Assembly (NCBI GenBank): GCA_021772635.1
Contig: JAJFLP010000060.1
Location: 1-56,867, forward strand
Reading direction: 5' to 3'
Source of the DNA: Verrucomicrobiota bacterium
Lineage (GTDB): Bacteria; Verrucomicrobiota; Lentisphaeria; JABSQK01; JAJFLO01
DNA: 56,867 nucleotides
In this document: positions 43,782-52,622 of the stretch, piece by piece
Layout: the number at the start of each line of letters is the position of its first letter
Position numbering within the stretch: the first letter of the stretch is position 1
Notes under the pieces: generated by a model
Database searches by the model: none
Seen by the model: the letters and a program-made list of their open reading frames with translations, nothing else
What the model was told of the DNA's origin: nothing
Position numbers and translations under genes: made by a program

Positions 43782-44321
43782 ATGATCAGATCAATATTTC
43801 TATCGTCTCTGGTCTTCGCGACGCTATCTTCCAGCACTTTCGGTAAAGGAACCTACCAGGAGCCCGCCGAGTTTATTCGCGATACGTTCGCAGGATCGCT
43901 GCCGGGGTCTCAGACTATGTGGATTCGAAAAGGCATGCAATCCGATATTATGGATATTATGGATCGGAAGCTGAATAAGTTACGCCTTCGATACTGGAGT
44001 CGCGATTCGAGATTCGCATTTATTCTCGATGAGATTGGGAAGGAGAAGCCGATTACCGTCGGATTGGTAATCGACAACGGAGAGATTGAGCGAATAAAGG
44101 TGCTGGTATATCGGGAAATCAGAGGTTGGGAGGTTCGATATCCTTTCTTCACTGACCAATTCAAAGGGGCGACTTTGGATAGTCGCCTGAAGCTCGACCG
44201 GGATATCGACGGGATCTCCGGGGCAACGTTGTCGGTGGGTGCTCTAACCAGGCTCGCAAAGCTCGCTTTATTTTTCCACAAAAAATGTACGGAAAACACC
44301 AATGGCCTATCCCAACCCTAG
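43782..44321 (+). CDS. Exported FMN-binding protein with covalent-flavin motif
   Basis: 179 aa with signal peptide (about 1-21). FMN_bind domain about 50-160; DGISGATLSV (143-152) is the D(x)SGAT(S/T) motif whose Thr (Thr149) is linked to FMN by the transferase ApbE (family knowledge from NqrC and RnfG). It therefore should be a periplasmic one-electron carrier. The next gene overlaps it and encodes a PepSY membrane protein, the usual inner-membrane electron donor in flavinylated redox systems. ApbE is not in this window. Confidence 0.88.
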   Translation: MIRSIFLSSLVFATLSSSTFGKGTYQEPAEFIRDTFAGSLPGSQTMWIRKGMQSDIMDIMDRKLNKLRLRYWSRDSRFAFILDEIGKEKPITVGLVIDNGEIERIKVLVYREIRGWEVRYPFFTDQFKGATLDSRLKLDRDIDGISGATLSVGALTRLAKLALFFHKKCTENTNGLSQP

Positions 44322-45075
44322 TAGAATGTCTAGGATACGTTCCTCCCGGTATTGGCACCGATACCTCGGTATTTTTGCGGCAGTTTTTCTGGTACTTTTG
44401 ACGATTACCGGCTTGTTGATTAATCACACAAATGAGCTCGACCTCTCGAGTCGATTCGTACGTTCAGAATGGTTATTGGACCATTACGGTATCAACTTGC
44501 CGGAGCCGCCGAGGAGTTTTCAAGCTGGGGCCCGGTGGGTCAGTCAGGTTGGACACCGTCTTTATTCGGATGATAAATTCGTTGCCGAAACCGAGTCATC
44601 AATGATCGCTGCGGTAGGAACGAAACGTTATTTGGCGATTGTTGTGGAAGACGCGCTGTTTCTACTTTCAACAGACGGTCGTCTTGTGGAACGAATAGGG
44701 AGGGAAGCCGGGGTTCCTGCGGGGATTACTATCGCAGGCGTGACGGGCAGCGGGACATTAGTGGTCCGGGGAAGCGATGGGACGTATGTTGCGGATGATG
44801 AGTTGTTGCAGTGGAAACTATTAACTGATAACGAAACGGTTGCGTGGGCTGAAGAACGCGATTTACCGGGAACTCTAAAGAAATCGCTGATTGAAGATTA
44901 CCGGGGAACAGGACTTCCGTTGGAGCGCGTATTGCTGGACCTGCACAGTGGGCGGATTCTCGGGGCATGGGGCATTTACTTATTCGACGCCGCCGGCGTG
45001 ATTTTTATGGTGCTAGCGATGACCGGCGTGTATATGTTCTTCTTCCCGGCGGTTTCGCGTAAGAAACCAGTATGA
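44302..45075 (+). CDS. PepSY-associated membrane protein, likely electron donor to the FMN protein
   Basis: 257 aa from ATG 44302; ATG 44326, just after the stop of the FMN gene, is an alternative. N-terminal helix RYWHRYLGIFAAVFLVLLTITGLLINHTNEL and C-terminal helix LDLHSGRILGAWGIYLFDAAGVIFMVLAMTGVYMFFFP (about 210-250) carry the conserved RxWHRxxG and LHxG histidines of the PepSY_TM family, possibly haem-binding; a periplasmic domain lies between. Such proteins pass electrons across the inner membrane. The 20-bp overlap with the FMN gene suggests a coupled pair. Confidence 0.85.
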   Translation: MAYPNPSRMSRIRSSRYWHRYLGIFAAVFLVLLTITGLLINHTNELDLSSRFVRSEWLLDHYGINLPEPPRSFQAGARWVSQVGHRLYSDDKFVAETESSMIAAVGTKRYLAIVVEDALFLLSTDGRLVERIGREAGVPAGITIAGVTGSGTLVVRGSDGTYVADDELLQWKLLTDNETVAWAEERDLPGTLKKSLIEDYRGTGLPLERVLLDLHSGRILGAWGIYLFDAAGVIFMVLAMTGVYMFFFPAVSRKKPV

Positions 45076-45107
45076 GCGAAACGCGCTGCTACTTAAATTT
45101 CGCGCAA

Positions 45108-45199
45108 GTATACTGCCCGCGATCTCTCTCCGTATTCTCGGAGTCCGCTCGTGCGGGACGTGTAATCCGGACGAAAACGCTATGATGTTCGGTATAAAC
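45108..45199 (+). repeat. Mosaic cassette in a convergent gap
   Basis: TATACTGCCCGCGATCTCTC, GGAGTCCGCTCGTGCGGGAC, then GGACGAAAACGCTATGATGT and TCGGTATAAAC. The promoter-like end points into the antisense of the OprB-like gene, so a promoter role is unlikely here. Confidence 0.55.
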
Positions 45200-45289
45200 G
45201 GTGTTATCCCGATCGATTTCGACAACTCGCCCGCCGGAGTTCCTCGCGTAACGAATTCTGAGACGTCCGAATCTTGGACGGCTTGCCGT

Positions 45290-47416
45290 CTAAAACTCGA
45301 ACTCGAACCGCAAGGTTAGTATAGTCGCGTTTCCTATCGTACGATCGCCACCCGGGTTGACGATATACTGTAAGTCTGGTTTCACAATGAACTGTTCGGC
45401 TAGCTGCAACTTATAGAATACCTCATATGCGGACTCATGATTGTCGTCGAAACCGGCATTTGTGGCGTCCGTGAACTCCACTCGATGCACTGCGATACCC
45501 AGTGCGTCGTGAGCGCGCCGCTGAAACGGTGAATTGTAGACCAGGCCGGCGCCGATGTGACGATCTAAACCCCCGATATCGCCTCTGAAGTCGCTAACAT
45601 CCCCGTCTGCCTGTCCGTATTTTAAGTAGGCGTCGATACGGCGGCTATTATTCTCGGCTTCAGACCAATTCCACAGCCGCTGCTCGAGAATAATATAGGC
45701 CCCTGTCGTCTCGGTATCCCGGCCACCGTCAAACCGATAAAACTCGCCATTGTGATGCCACACGCCAATACGGCCTTCACCTGGAAATAAGTCGTCTTGC
45801 AGGTCCCAATATGTTCCGACTTCGCCTATCATAAAGAGGTCGGCTGGCTCGTTAAAAAAAGAATCCGGGCCCCGGCTGCCAGTTCGTTTTCCTTCCACGA
45901 GCGCCCCATCGTATAGCCCGAAGCCAACGTAGTATTTGTCGTTGGGTTGTATGAAAACATTAACGCTCGTCGCTGTTTCCGGCCATGTTGGTAGAACAAA
46001 TATCGTAGGGTCGAGTGTTCCGGAAGAACTGAGGAAGTCGTATCCGTTATTCACCACCGCAAACTCACTACTCGGTTCGACTTTACCCAGTTTTAAACGC
46101 AGACGCCCGTCAAAAAACTCCGTCTCCAACCAGAGTTCCTGAAGCGATGAAAACTCCTCGTCGTCAATATTCGAGTACCATTGGAAATCGCCGGAATCCT
46201 TGAACCCCTGCTCCCCGTGGAGTACCTGGAAATCAGCGTATACAGTGGTGTCCGGAATACCGAATATTTGTTCCAGATCACTAAGAATGTTTACGCTTAG
46301 CCAGCCGCGGCCAGCAGACGTTTGACGCAATCCTCCCTTAAGCACGGTTGAGTGGTCATAGATATAGTTGACGTGAAATTCGAATTGCGCACCGTCGACC
46401 GCTTCGCGCTCGGCGAATGCCTCATGGGCCATATCCCAATGGTCCACGACATTATATCGAGGTAGATACCTGCCTAAATACCCTAAAAGGTCAAAGGGCT
46501 CAATCTCCGGGTCGTGCGCCACTTCGGAGTCCCGCGCCGGATAGTTTTCTACTGATTCGCTCGGAGCTTCATCGCGGTCGTCGGTCGATGTGATCGCAAC
46601 TTCCAGTGCGGGCGCCTCGACTGCTGAATCCTCCTCTTCGTCGTCTTGGTCGGCCGATCCGCGAGCCGAGAACTTACGGAAATATTTCATTAGACTAAAT
46701 GAACTTTCTACGTCATCGGTCGGCTCAGATTCGGCGACAGTCGTTACTGACTGCGATTCTATAGACGTCTCTTCGGCACGTGGAGGTGTCTCGGCAACAA
46801 CAGCTTGGGGCAATTCTACCAACTGCTTCGTGACCGGACCCACGTCCATTACCAGCCTTGGATTACGGATTAGAATCATGTCGTACGCATGCGCCCGGTT
46901 ATCCGGTTTAGCGAATAGCAGTTTTACCACTTGAATCCGGGCCCAGTCGTTGTGGTTGAAATTCTTCGAATTAATATCCGGCCGCTCTGGCTTCATGCTC
47001 GTAACCGGAAGAGTGATGGTCTGCCAGTCGGTGGTTATAGGAATTGCAGCGCTTTTGCCCAAAACGATGTTAGCGTCGTCCGTCGTTGCGAGGCCGCCGA
47101 AAACTCCGGTGTCCGTACCGGATACTGTTCGAACCTCCACTTCAACGCTAGCCGGCTTGCCTGTGTTAAGCGGCCGATCCAATGTGAACATTCCGCCTAC
47201 TCCCCAATTCGATTCCGTCCAGTTGATATCAATTAGAATCTCGCGTTGGTCCTGGTCAGCCGATGCGACCAACAGTCCGTGACCAAAAAATCTCCATCCG
47301 CCGGTCGGTTGAGAATTCCACAGAGACAGGTCTCCTTTGGGACTTGCAAGGCCCGAAAAACCAGCGATGGTCAGAGTGAGCACGGAAATTAGAAGTGGTT
47401 TGGAAGCGCTTTTCAT
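45290..47416 (-). CDS. OprB-like carbohydrate porin with N-terminal binding domain and acidic linker
   Basis: 708 aa. Signal peptide about 1-24. Residues about 28-190 form a jelly-roll (GGWRFFGHGLLVASADQDQREILIDINW, WQTITLPVTSM, RIQVVKLLFAKP) similar to CBM11/CIA30-type binding modules. A disordered Asp/Glu/Ser linker (about 200-310) follows, then a barrel of the carbohydrate-selective OprB family (about 335-708: FEFHVNYIYDHSTVLKGG, WLSVNILSDLEQIFG, LQELWLETEFFDGRLRLKLGKVEPSSEFA) ending in Phe. The added module and long linker are unusual for OprB; it may hold substrate or anchor the porin. Convergent with the flavin genes. Confidence 0.82.
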   Translation of the reverse strand: MKSASKPLLISVLTLTIAGFSGLASPKGDLSLWNSQPTGGWRFFGHGLLVASADQDQREILIDINWTESNWGVGGMFTLDRPLNTGKPASVEVEVRTVSGTDTGVFGGLATTDDANIVLGKSAAIPITTDWQTITLPVTSMKPERPDINSKNFNHNDWARIQVVKLLFAKPDNRAHAYDMILIRNPRLVMDVGPVTKQLVELPQAVVAETPPRAEETSIESQSVTTVAESEPTDDVESSFSLMKYFRKFSARGSADQDDEEEDSAVEAPALEVAITSTDDRDEAPSESVENYPARDSEVAHDPEIEPFDLLGYLGRYLPRYNVVDHWDMAHEAFAEREAVDGAQFEFHVNYIYDHSTVLKGGLRQTSAGRGWLSVNILSDLEQIFGIPDTTVYADFQVLHGEQGFKDSGDFQWYSNIDDEEFSSLQELWLETEFFDGRLRLKLGKVEPSSEFAVVNNGYDFLSSSGTLDPTIFVLPTWPETATSVNVFIQPNDKYYVGFGLYDGALVEGKRTGSRGPDSFFNEPADLFMIGEVGTYWDLQDDLFPGEGRIGVWHHNGEFYRFDGGRDTETTGAYIILEQRLWNWSEAENNSRRIDAYLKYGQADGDVSDFRGDIGGLDRHIGAGLVYNSPFQRRAHDALGIAVHRVEFTDATNAGFDDNHESAYEVFYKLQLAEQFIVKPDLQYIVNPGGDRTIGNATILTLRFEFEF

Positions 47417-47716
47417 TATTTCGTCATACCCCTATTTTGTCCCACAAGTGGGTTTTATATTATCGACGGCTACGGCGCTCCCTGAGCGCTCTCGTGGATT
47501 CTAACGGTCTCATTCCGTTGTATGGCAGAAATCGCCTGCGTCGAGTCAGTTTATTGATTTGAGACGTTGTATCCGGATTAATTTTCTTAGGAGCAACCGT
47601 CCGACCCCGTTTTCTGCTGGACAGCAGAATAATTACATAACGAAACGTTTCATTTCGATCTCGTCGTAAAATTCCGAAATAAATCAATTCGCAAATCCAC
47701 GAAGTTTCAAGGGCGT
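47417..47716. other. Gene-free region upstream of the OprB-like gene
   Basis: CCCACAAGTGGG hairpin at 47441-47452, related to hairpins at 14734 and 54369. ATTCTGCTGGACAGCAGAAT hairpin near 47609-47629. No gene. Confidence 0.45.
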
Positions 47717-47910
47717 CGACCGACGCGCTTTCTGCTGTACAGCAGAATTAATACAAAAGGAAACTTGGGTTCGGCGGTATTTTTGGAGTTCAATCCCGCA
47801 TGCGGGATTGCCTCTGCCAATCAACAAATAGCGCTGAAGCTTGAACTCCAAAAGCCGCCCAATCGAGCCGAAATCGAACGAGATAAACAGCCTCAAAACC
47901 GGTTTAAGCT
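47717..47910. repeat. Repeat L, copy 1
   Basis: Begins CGACCGACGCGCTTTCTGCT with GTACAGCAGAAT; holds an imperfect hairpin from TTTGGAGTTCAATCCCGCAT to AAGCTTGAACTCCAAAAG; ends AAACAGCCTCAAAACCGG. Copy 2 is at 54457-54638, with a different hairpin insert between the same outer parts. Bases 47911-48089 hold no gene; an open frame running from here into 48335 is antisense to the regulator and not credible. Confidence 0.75.
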
Positions 47911-48089
47911 TCAGAAAAACCCTGCCGGACTTTAGCCGAATCGACTGCGAAACTGCTAAAATCGTTCCATTTGCTCCCAACATTTTTTCGTTGAATATGC
48001 CCCATATTCGCCCTATTTCGGGGAAAAATGGACTCAATTTATCTATTTTCTCGCTACGATCCCTAAAGTCCGACTGTTTGCGGTCTAGA

Positions 48090-48764
48090 CTAACTCTCGG
48101 AACTTACCAGTTCAACCATAATTTTAGAAGCCGCGTGCATCCCCAGTGTCACTGGTCGAGTATCGCCCGATGCTATCGTGATCGAATCAGCCAAACTATT
48201 GTTGTCCTCGATCGTCGCATTATTCCCAGGGATGAGATTAAACTGGTGAGCCAATTTCAGAAATTCGGTGTCCTGATCCATTATACGGGCGATGCGCACT
48301 TTCTGGCCAGATACCGAGTCCGCCAAACTGTATAGATCGCGATCGGTAATTTCTCCGTTGGCCGACGGAATCGGATCGCCATGCGGGTCGAAACCAGGGT
48401 ACCCTAATGCTTTATCGATTTTGGCCAGGACCTTATCGGAGATTGCGTGCTCGAGTTGCTCTGCTTCCTCATGGATTTCAGACCAGTCCAGGGCAAGAAC
48501 CTTGACAAGGAACAACTCGACAAGGCGATGGCGGCGCAGAACGTGGAGTGCAAGCTGCTCTCCCTTCTGGGTGAGCCTGCAACCATTTCGCGGTTGGTAC
48601 TTAACCAGTCCGGCTTTCGCGAGAACTTTAACCATTGAAGTCGCCGTTGCCGGCGAGACCTCCATAGTTTTTGAAAGATTCCCCATGCTGACGAGTCCCC
48701 TGCCAGTCCGCTGCTGTTGTCCGTACAGGCGCTTTAGATAATTTTCAACAGTGCTGCTTGCCAT
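48090..48764 (-). CDS. mntR: MntR/DtxR-family metal-dependent transcriptional regulator
   Basis: 224 aa. Winged helix about 1-65 (VENYLKRLYGQQQRTG, SPATATSMVKVLAKAGLVKYQPRNGCRLT), metal and dimer domain about 70-140 (HRLVELFLVKVL with His and Glu ligands; EAEQLEHAISD giving the ExxEH pair), FeoA-like SH3 domain about 155-224. MntR Asp8/Glu11 are Asn/Lys here (TVENYLK), so metal choice may differ from Bacillus MntR. Represses Mn or Fe uptake genes when metal is plentiful (family). It lies divergent from the barrel and troABCD genes, the obvious targets. Confidence 0.92.
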   Translation of the reverse strand: MASSTVENYLKRLYGQQQRTGRGLVSMGNLSKTMEVSPATATSMVKVLAKAGLVKYQPRNGCRLTQKGEQLALHVLRRHRLVELFLVKVLALDWSEIHEEAEQLEHAISDKVLAKIDKALGYPGFDPHGDPIPSANGEITDRDLYSLADSVSGQKVRIARIMDQDTEFLKLAHQFNLIPGNNATIEDNNSLADSITIASGDTRPVTLGMHAASKIMVELVSSES

Positions 48765-49228
48765 TTTTCTTTCAGGTATTGGTTATTGGTTGCTGAAGTT
48801 AGAGCTCAAATTATCCATTTATTTAAATAGACCCCGTTCGACAAGGTATACCCGGTGCACTCAGGTTTTCAAAGTATCGTCCCGGATCCTTTGGGTATAC
48901 TAAACGCCTTCGAGTTTTCGAATTATCGTTCGGCACCCTATACGCGGTTACTTGCAAGTCGTCCAAAAATTTCCGGGTATAATTGTTCCCGGATATCCAA
49001 AAATTGAACTGCCTGCAGTTTATAACGGTCTCAACGCGATCTGTTATAACTTGTCGGACGGGGTCTAAATAATACACGCGCTACGTCGACAAATCAAAAA
49101 TTAATAGTAATTATTTAAATTTACTATTTGAATTATAAAAAACAAAATTTAGAGTTATAAAAAACAAAATTTAGAGTAATGAAAATTTTAACTTTATAAT
49201 AATTACAAACAAGAACGAAGGAGAAACT
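48765..49228. promoter_or_regulatory. Divergent regulator-barrel control region
   Basis: No gene. GTACACTTTG-like repeat debris fills 48830-49070 (AAAAATTGAACTGCCTGCAG; TTTTCGAATTATCGTTCGG). 49080-49200 is very AT-rich: inverted repeat AATAGTAA / TTACTATT (about 49103-49128) and a 22-base direct repeat TTATAAAAAACAAAATTTAG (two copies, about 49134-49180). These are good candidate sites for the adjacent MntR/DtxR regulator. GAAGGAG precedes ATG 49229. Confidence 0.5.
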
Positions 49229-50050
49229 ATGACTACGACGAATGCGAGTAATTATTTACTACATCGAATCCGCAATATTTTAATAATTACCGTAGCCGTT
49301 CTTCTCACCCGCGACGTATCCGCAGTGGATGTTCCTGACTTAGTTACCGACCGGCCCGATCAAACTGAATCGAGTTTGAATGTCCCTGTGGGATCACTTC
49401 AAATTGAGAGTGGGGCGACCTACACGGATGAGGATGAGGATGGCCAGCATACGCGTGTTTTTGAGGCTCCGTCTACACTCCTTCGCTTTGGACTGAGTGA
49501 GCGAATCGAACTGCGATTGGGAATTAAAGGTTGGCTATGGGACGATGTAAGTAACAAAGACGATTTTGGCGACTCGGACGTAGGGATGAAATTTTATCTA
49601 TGCGCAGAGTCGAACTGGCATCCTGAGATAGCGCTCCTGACCTCTCTGACAGTGCCAACGGGGGGAAAAGGCTTTTCCACTGAACGTGCCGACCCGTCTT
49701 TTCGGTTTTTATTCGGCCACTCATTATCAGATCGCTTTTCTATCGGTTATAATCTTGGGGCTATTTGGGAGACTGACGAAGATGACAATGGCGAACGCGA
49801 TAGCCTGGCTGTATTTCAATATACGGCAGCAGTTGGATTCGCGGTCAACGAACGGCTTGGAAGTTTCGTTGAGTTGTTTGGAGACGTGCCTGTTAATGCC
49901 CACGGAACTCCGGCGAACTCATTCGATGCTGGAGTCACGTATTTGCTTCGCGATAATCTGCAATTTGACCTTTCTGGCGGAGTCGGTTTGTCAGATGCTG
50001 CCGACGATTGGTTCGTCGGATTCGGGGTTAGTTACCGGTTGCCACAATAG
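49229..50050 (+). CDS. Outer-membrane beta-barrel transporter (PF13557-type, phenol MetA-like)
   Basis: 273 aa from ATG 49229 with GAAGGAG upstream. Signal peptide about 1-32. VDVPDLVTDRPDQTESSLNV is the typical start of the family named for the MetA pathway of phenol degradation; then repeated strands LQIESGATYT, LLRFGLSERIELRLGIKGW, GDSDVGMKFYL, LTSLTVPTGG. Members are small outer-membrane channels of uncertain substrate. Position between the metal regulator and troA suggests metal entry, which is inference. The barrel gene is about 230 bp before troA. Confidence 0.82.
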   Translation: MTTTNASNYLLHRIRNILIITVAVLLTRDVSAVDVPDLVTDRPDQTESSLNVPVGSLQIESGATYTDEDEDGQHTRVFEAPSTLLRFGLSERIELRLGIKGWLWDDVSNKDDFGDSDVGMKFYLCAESNWHPEIALLTSLTVPTGGKGFSTERADPSFRFLFGHSLSDRFSIGYNLGAIWETDEDDNGERDSLAVFQYTAAVGFAVNERLGSFVELFGDVPVNAHGTPANSFDAGVTYLLRDNLQFDLSGGVGLSDAADDWFVGFGVSYRLPQ

Positions 50051-50281
50051 ATTTTCCTGGAAATCAGACATTGAATTAGCAATCAACATTATTTTCATTA
50101 TACAAAATATTGATTTGGATTAGTAAAAATAGGAAATTTGAGTACTTATATAATTCAGGTGATATCCGTATATTTATGTGCTGTTTCGTAAACAAGAGCG
50201 ATCCGTGGTACATGCGTATAAGTTGGTTCATTCACCAACACGATGTCCGAAGGGCGTCGCAACCTAATGAAGGACTGGAAA

Positions 50282-51319
50282 ATGATTGATGACGAGACAG
50301 AACCTGGTTCGAAAGTACTGAACTGGGCGATTGTACTGATAGTAGGAGTACTGATTCTGATTGTGTTGAAACCTGCGTTAACCCGGAATCCCGGGGTGGT
50401 CGTTAAAGTTGCACCGCCTGAGCATACGTACCCCTATAACATTGGGACAACAGTCGGAATGGTGAAAGATATCGTCGCCGTGGTAGCCGGGGAAAAGGCG
50501 ACGGTAATCAACGTGATCGGGGAGGGGGTTGATCCACATTTGTATAAACCGACACGAGGCGACGTCGCCAAATTATTGGATTCAGACATCGTTTTTTACT
50601 CAGGACTGATGCTGGAAGGGAAGGTCGCGGATGTATTGATCAAAGTCGCGCGTCGCGGGAAGCCGGTGTTTGCAGTTACCGAATTGATCGATGAGAACTA
50701 TCTGCTGGAGCCCGAGGAATTTGCAGGCCACTATGATCCACATGTCTGGATGGACGTGGAGGGGTGGATGAAGGCCGTAAGCGCAGTCGCGAAGGCTCTA
50801 GGTGAATTCGATTCAGACAACAAAGAGTTTTACAACGGCAACGCGGACGCGTATTTGCTGAAGCTTAGAAAACTCCACAAATACGCGAGCGATACCATCG
50901 GTACGATTCCCATGGGCGGTCGTGTTCTGATTACGGCCCATGACGCGTTCAATTATTTCGGTCGCGCCTACGGCATGGAGGTCAAGGGGATTCAGGGAAT
51001 ATCGACGGAATCAGAGGCGGGGCTTAAAGATATTAATACGTTAGTTGACGAGATTGTCGACCGGAATATCAAGGCCGTCTTTGTCGAATCCAGTGTTGCA
51101 GACAAGAATGTCCGCGCGCTCATTGAGGGTGCCGCGAAAAAGGGTAAACAGATTGAGATTGGCGGTGTGCTTTTTTCCGACGCGATGGGTAAACCGGGAA
51201 CCTACGAAGGGACATATATCGGAATGATAGATCACAACGTTACGGTGATCGCGAGCGCTCTGGGAGGTGAGGCTCCGGAACGCGGGATGAGTGAGTTGCT
51301 GAATCTGAAGCACAGGTAG
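50282..51319 (+). CDS. troA: Metal ABC transporter substrate-binding protein, TroA/ZnuA type
   Basis: 345 aa from ATG 50282 (AAGGA 8 bases upstream; ATG 50243 and 50267 are possible). One membrane anchor (VLNWAIVLIVGVLILIVL) instead of a lipobox, which is unusual. Cluster A-I binding fold with metal ligands His86 (GVDPHLYKP), His154 (HYDPHVWMD), His220 (ITAHDAFNYFGRAYG) and Asp300 (LFSDAMG), the TroA His/His/His/Asp set that takes Mn, Zn or Fe. Delivers metal to the TroCD permease. Followed by troB, troC, troD in order. Confidence 0.94.
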   Translation: MIDDETEPGSKVLNWAIVLIVGVLILIVLKPALTRNPGVVVKVAPPEHTYPYNIGTTVGMVKDIVAVVAGEKATVINVIGEGVDPHLYKPTRGDVAKLLDSDIVFYSGLMLEGKVADVLIKVARRGKPVFAVTELIDENYLLEPEEFAGHYDPHVWMDVEGWMKAVSAVAKALGEFDSDNKEFYNGNADAYLLKLRKLHKYASDTIGTIPMGGRVLITAHDAFNYFGRAYGMEVKGIQGISTESEAGLKDINTLVDEIVDRNIKAVFVESSVADKNVRALIEGAAKKGKQIEIGGVLFSDAMGKPGTYEGTYIGMIDHNVTVIASALGGEAPERGMSELLNLKHR

Positions 51320-51682
51320 ACTCCAAAGTTTACGCGCCAAACTCCTCCGATGCGAAGCGCCTCAGGCCTGGCGGTTCTTGGGCATGACAACCAAGGCATC
51401 CCGATTTTCGAATGCCCTTAGAACTAAGGGGCCAGACCGCATCTTTTAACCCAATATGGTTTCTGCGATACTTCAGGCAGTACAATTTTTCGAAGACTTT
51501 TAACTTATCACCTACGGGATTCCGAACGGTATATTTTTAACCGGCATTCTGCTGGCCAGCAGAACCCCTGGTCGAACAGTCGTCGCGCAGGTGGCTATGA
51601 CTGTTAAAAACCCCAATGACGATGGGTATAAATAAGCGGCCCAGTTTTGGGGTCGCGTAACACTTAGCCGAGAGACGTGAAG
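51320..51682 (+). other. troA-troB gap with hairpin and mosaic cassette
   Basis: CCCTTAGAACTAAGGGG (51415-51431) is a hairpin about 100 bases after troA, followed by CATCTTTT; a possible terminator or attenuator. 51467-51590 is a cassette: CTTCAGGCAGTACAATTTTT, CCGAACGGTATATTTTTAAC, CATTCTGCTGGCCAGCAGAA, CCCCTGGTCGAACAG. GGGTATAAATAAG at about 51625-51637 could be a -10 for troB. GAGAG at 51670-51674 is its ribosome site. Confidence 0.5.
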
Positions 51683-52519
51683 ATGGCCCGTACAACGAGT
51701 TTAATTGATCCCGCTCCGGATATCATTGCCGATAAAGGAGTTACGGATCAGAACGATGTCCCGATTTTGGTTCAGGACTTGACGGTCGCGTATCATCGAA
51801 AACCAGTGTTGTGGGACATCGACTTCAGTATACCTGAAGGAAAGATTATCGGGATTATCGGTCCGAACGGCGCCGGAAAGAGCACGCTCTTGAAAGCTAT
51901 CTTGGATTTGATCCCGAAAGCGTCCGGACGGATTTTAATTTACGGAAAGCCTTATCGCCAGCAGCGAGCGAAGGTCGGTTATGTCCCACAACGGGAGAGT
52001 GTCGACTGGGATTTTCCGGTGAATGCTCTTGATGTCGTCGCAATGGGACAATACGGAAAAATCGGGTGGTTCAAGCCGGTGACTCGAAAGCACAAGACTC
52101 TCGCGATGGAGTCACTGGAACGGGTTGGAATGGCGGACTATGCGAACCGTCAGATCAGCCAGTTGTCTGGCGGTCAGCAGCAGCGTGTATTCCTCGCGCG
52201 CGCGCTGGTACAAGACGCGCAAATTTACTTCATGGACGAACCGTTCGCGGGCGTGGACGCGGCAACAGAGACAGCTATCGTAAAGCTTCTGCAACAGTTT
52301 CGGTCGATTGGCAAAACGGTTGTTGTCATCCACCACGATTTGCAAACGGTGAAAGATTACTTCGATTATCTGATAATGCTCAATATGCGAATTGTCGCAA
52401 CTGGAAATACCTCTGAGATCTTTACTCCAGAGAACCTTCAGAAAACCTATGGTGGTCGGCTAACTCTTCTCGACGAGGCAGTGCAGGCAATTGCCCGAGA
52501 AGGGGACCGAAGACTATAA
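51683..52519 (+). CDS. troB: Metal ABC transporter ATPase, TroB/MntB type
   Basis: 278 aa from ATG 51683 (GAGAG upstream; GTG 51677 also possible). Walker A GIIGPNGAGKSTLLKAIL, Q-loop VPQRESVDWDFPV, signature LSGGQQQRVFLARAL, Walker B IYFMDEPFAGVD, H-loop VVIHHDL. The VPQR(E/G)xVDWDFPV Q-loop is characteristic of Mn/Zn/Fe chelate-independent importers (TroB, MntB, ZnuC). Powers the TroC/TroD channel. Confidence 0.96.
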   Translation: MARTTSLIDPAPDIIADKGVTDQNDVPILVQDLTVAYHRKPVLWDIDFSIPEGKIIGIIGPNGAGKSTLLKAILDLIPKASGRILIYGKPYRQQRAKVGYVPQRESVDWDFPVNALDVVAMGQYGKIGWFKPVTRKHKTLAMESLERVGMADYANRQISQLSGGQQQRVFLARALVQDAQIYFMDEPFAGVDAATETAIVKLLQQFRSIGKTVVVIHHDLQTVKDYFDYLIMLNMRIVATGNTSEIFTPENLQKTYGGRLTLLDEAVQAIAREGDRRL

Positions 52520-52622
52520 ATAGAAGACATCCGGGACAGTTTGAATTCTGAACGACCGCTCTCCGATCAATTTCCGTTACGTGACGGCAAGGTGAAAAAT
52601 TTCCTAGGTTTCAAAACGAGTT

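Noticed and set aside
47841-48335. 164-aa open frame antisense to the MntR/DtxR gene
   Set aside because: It runs out of repeat L into the antisense of a well-supported gene; no independent evidence.
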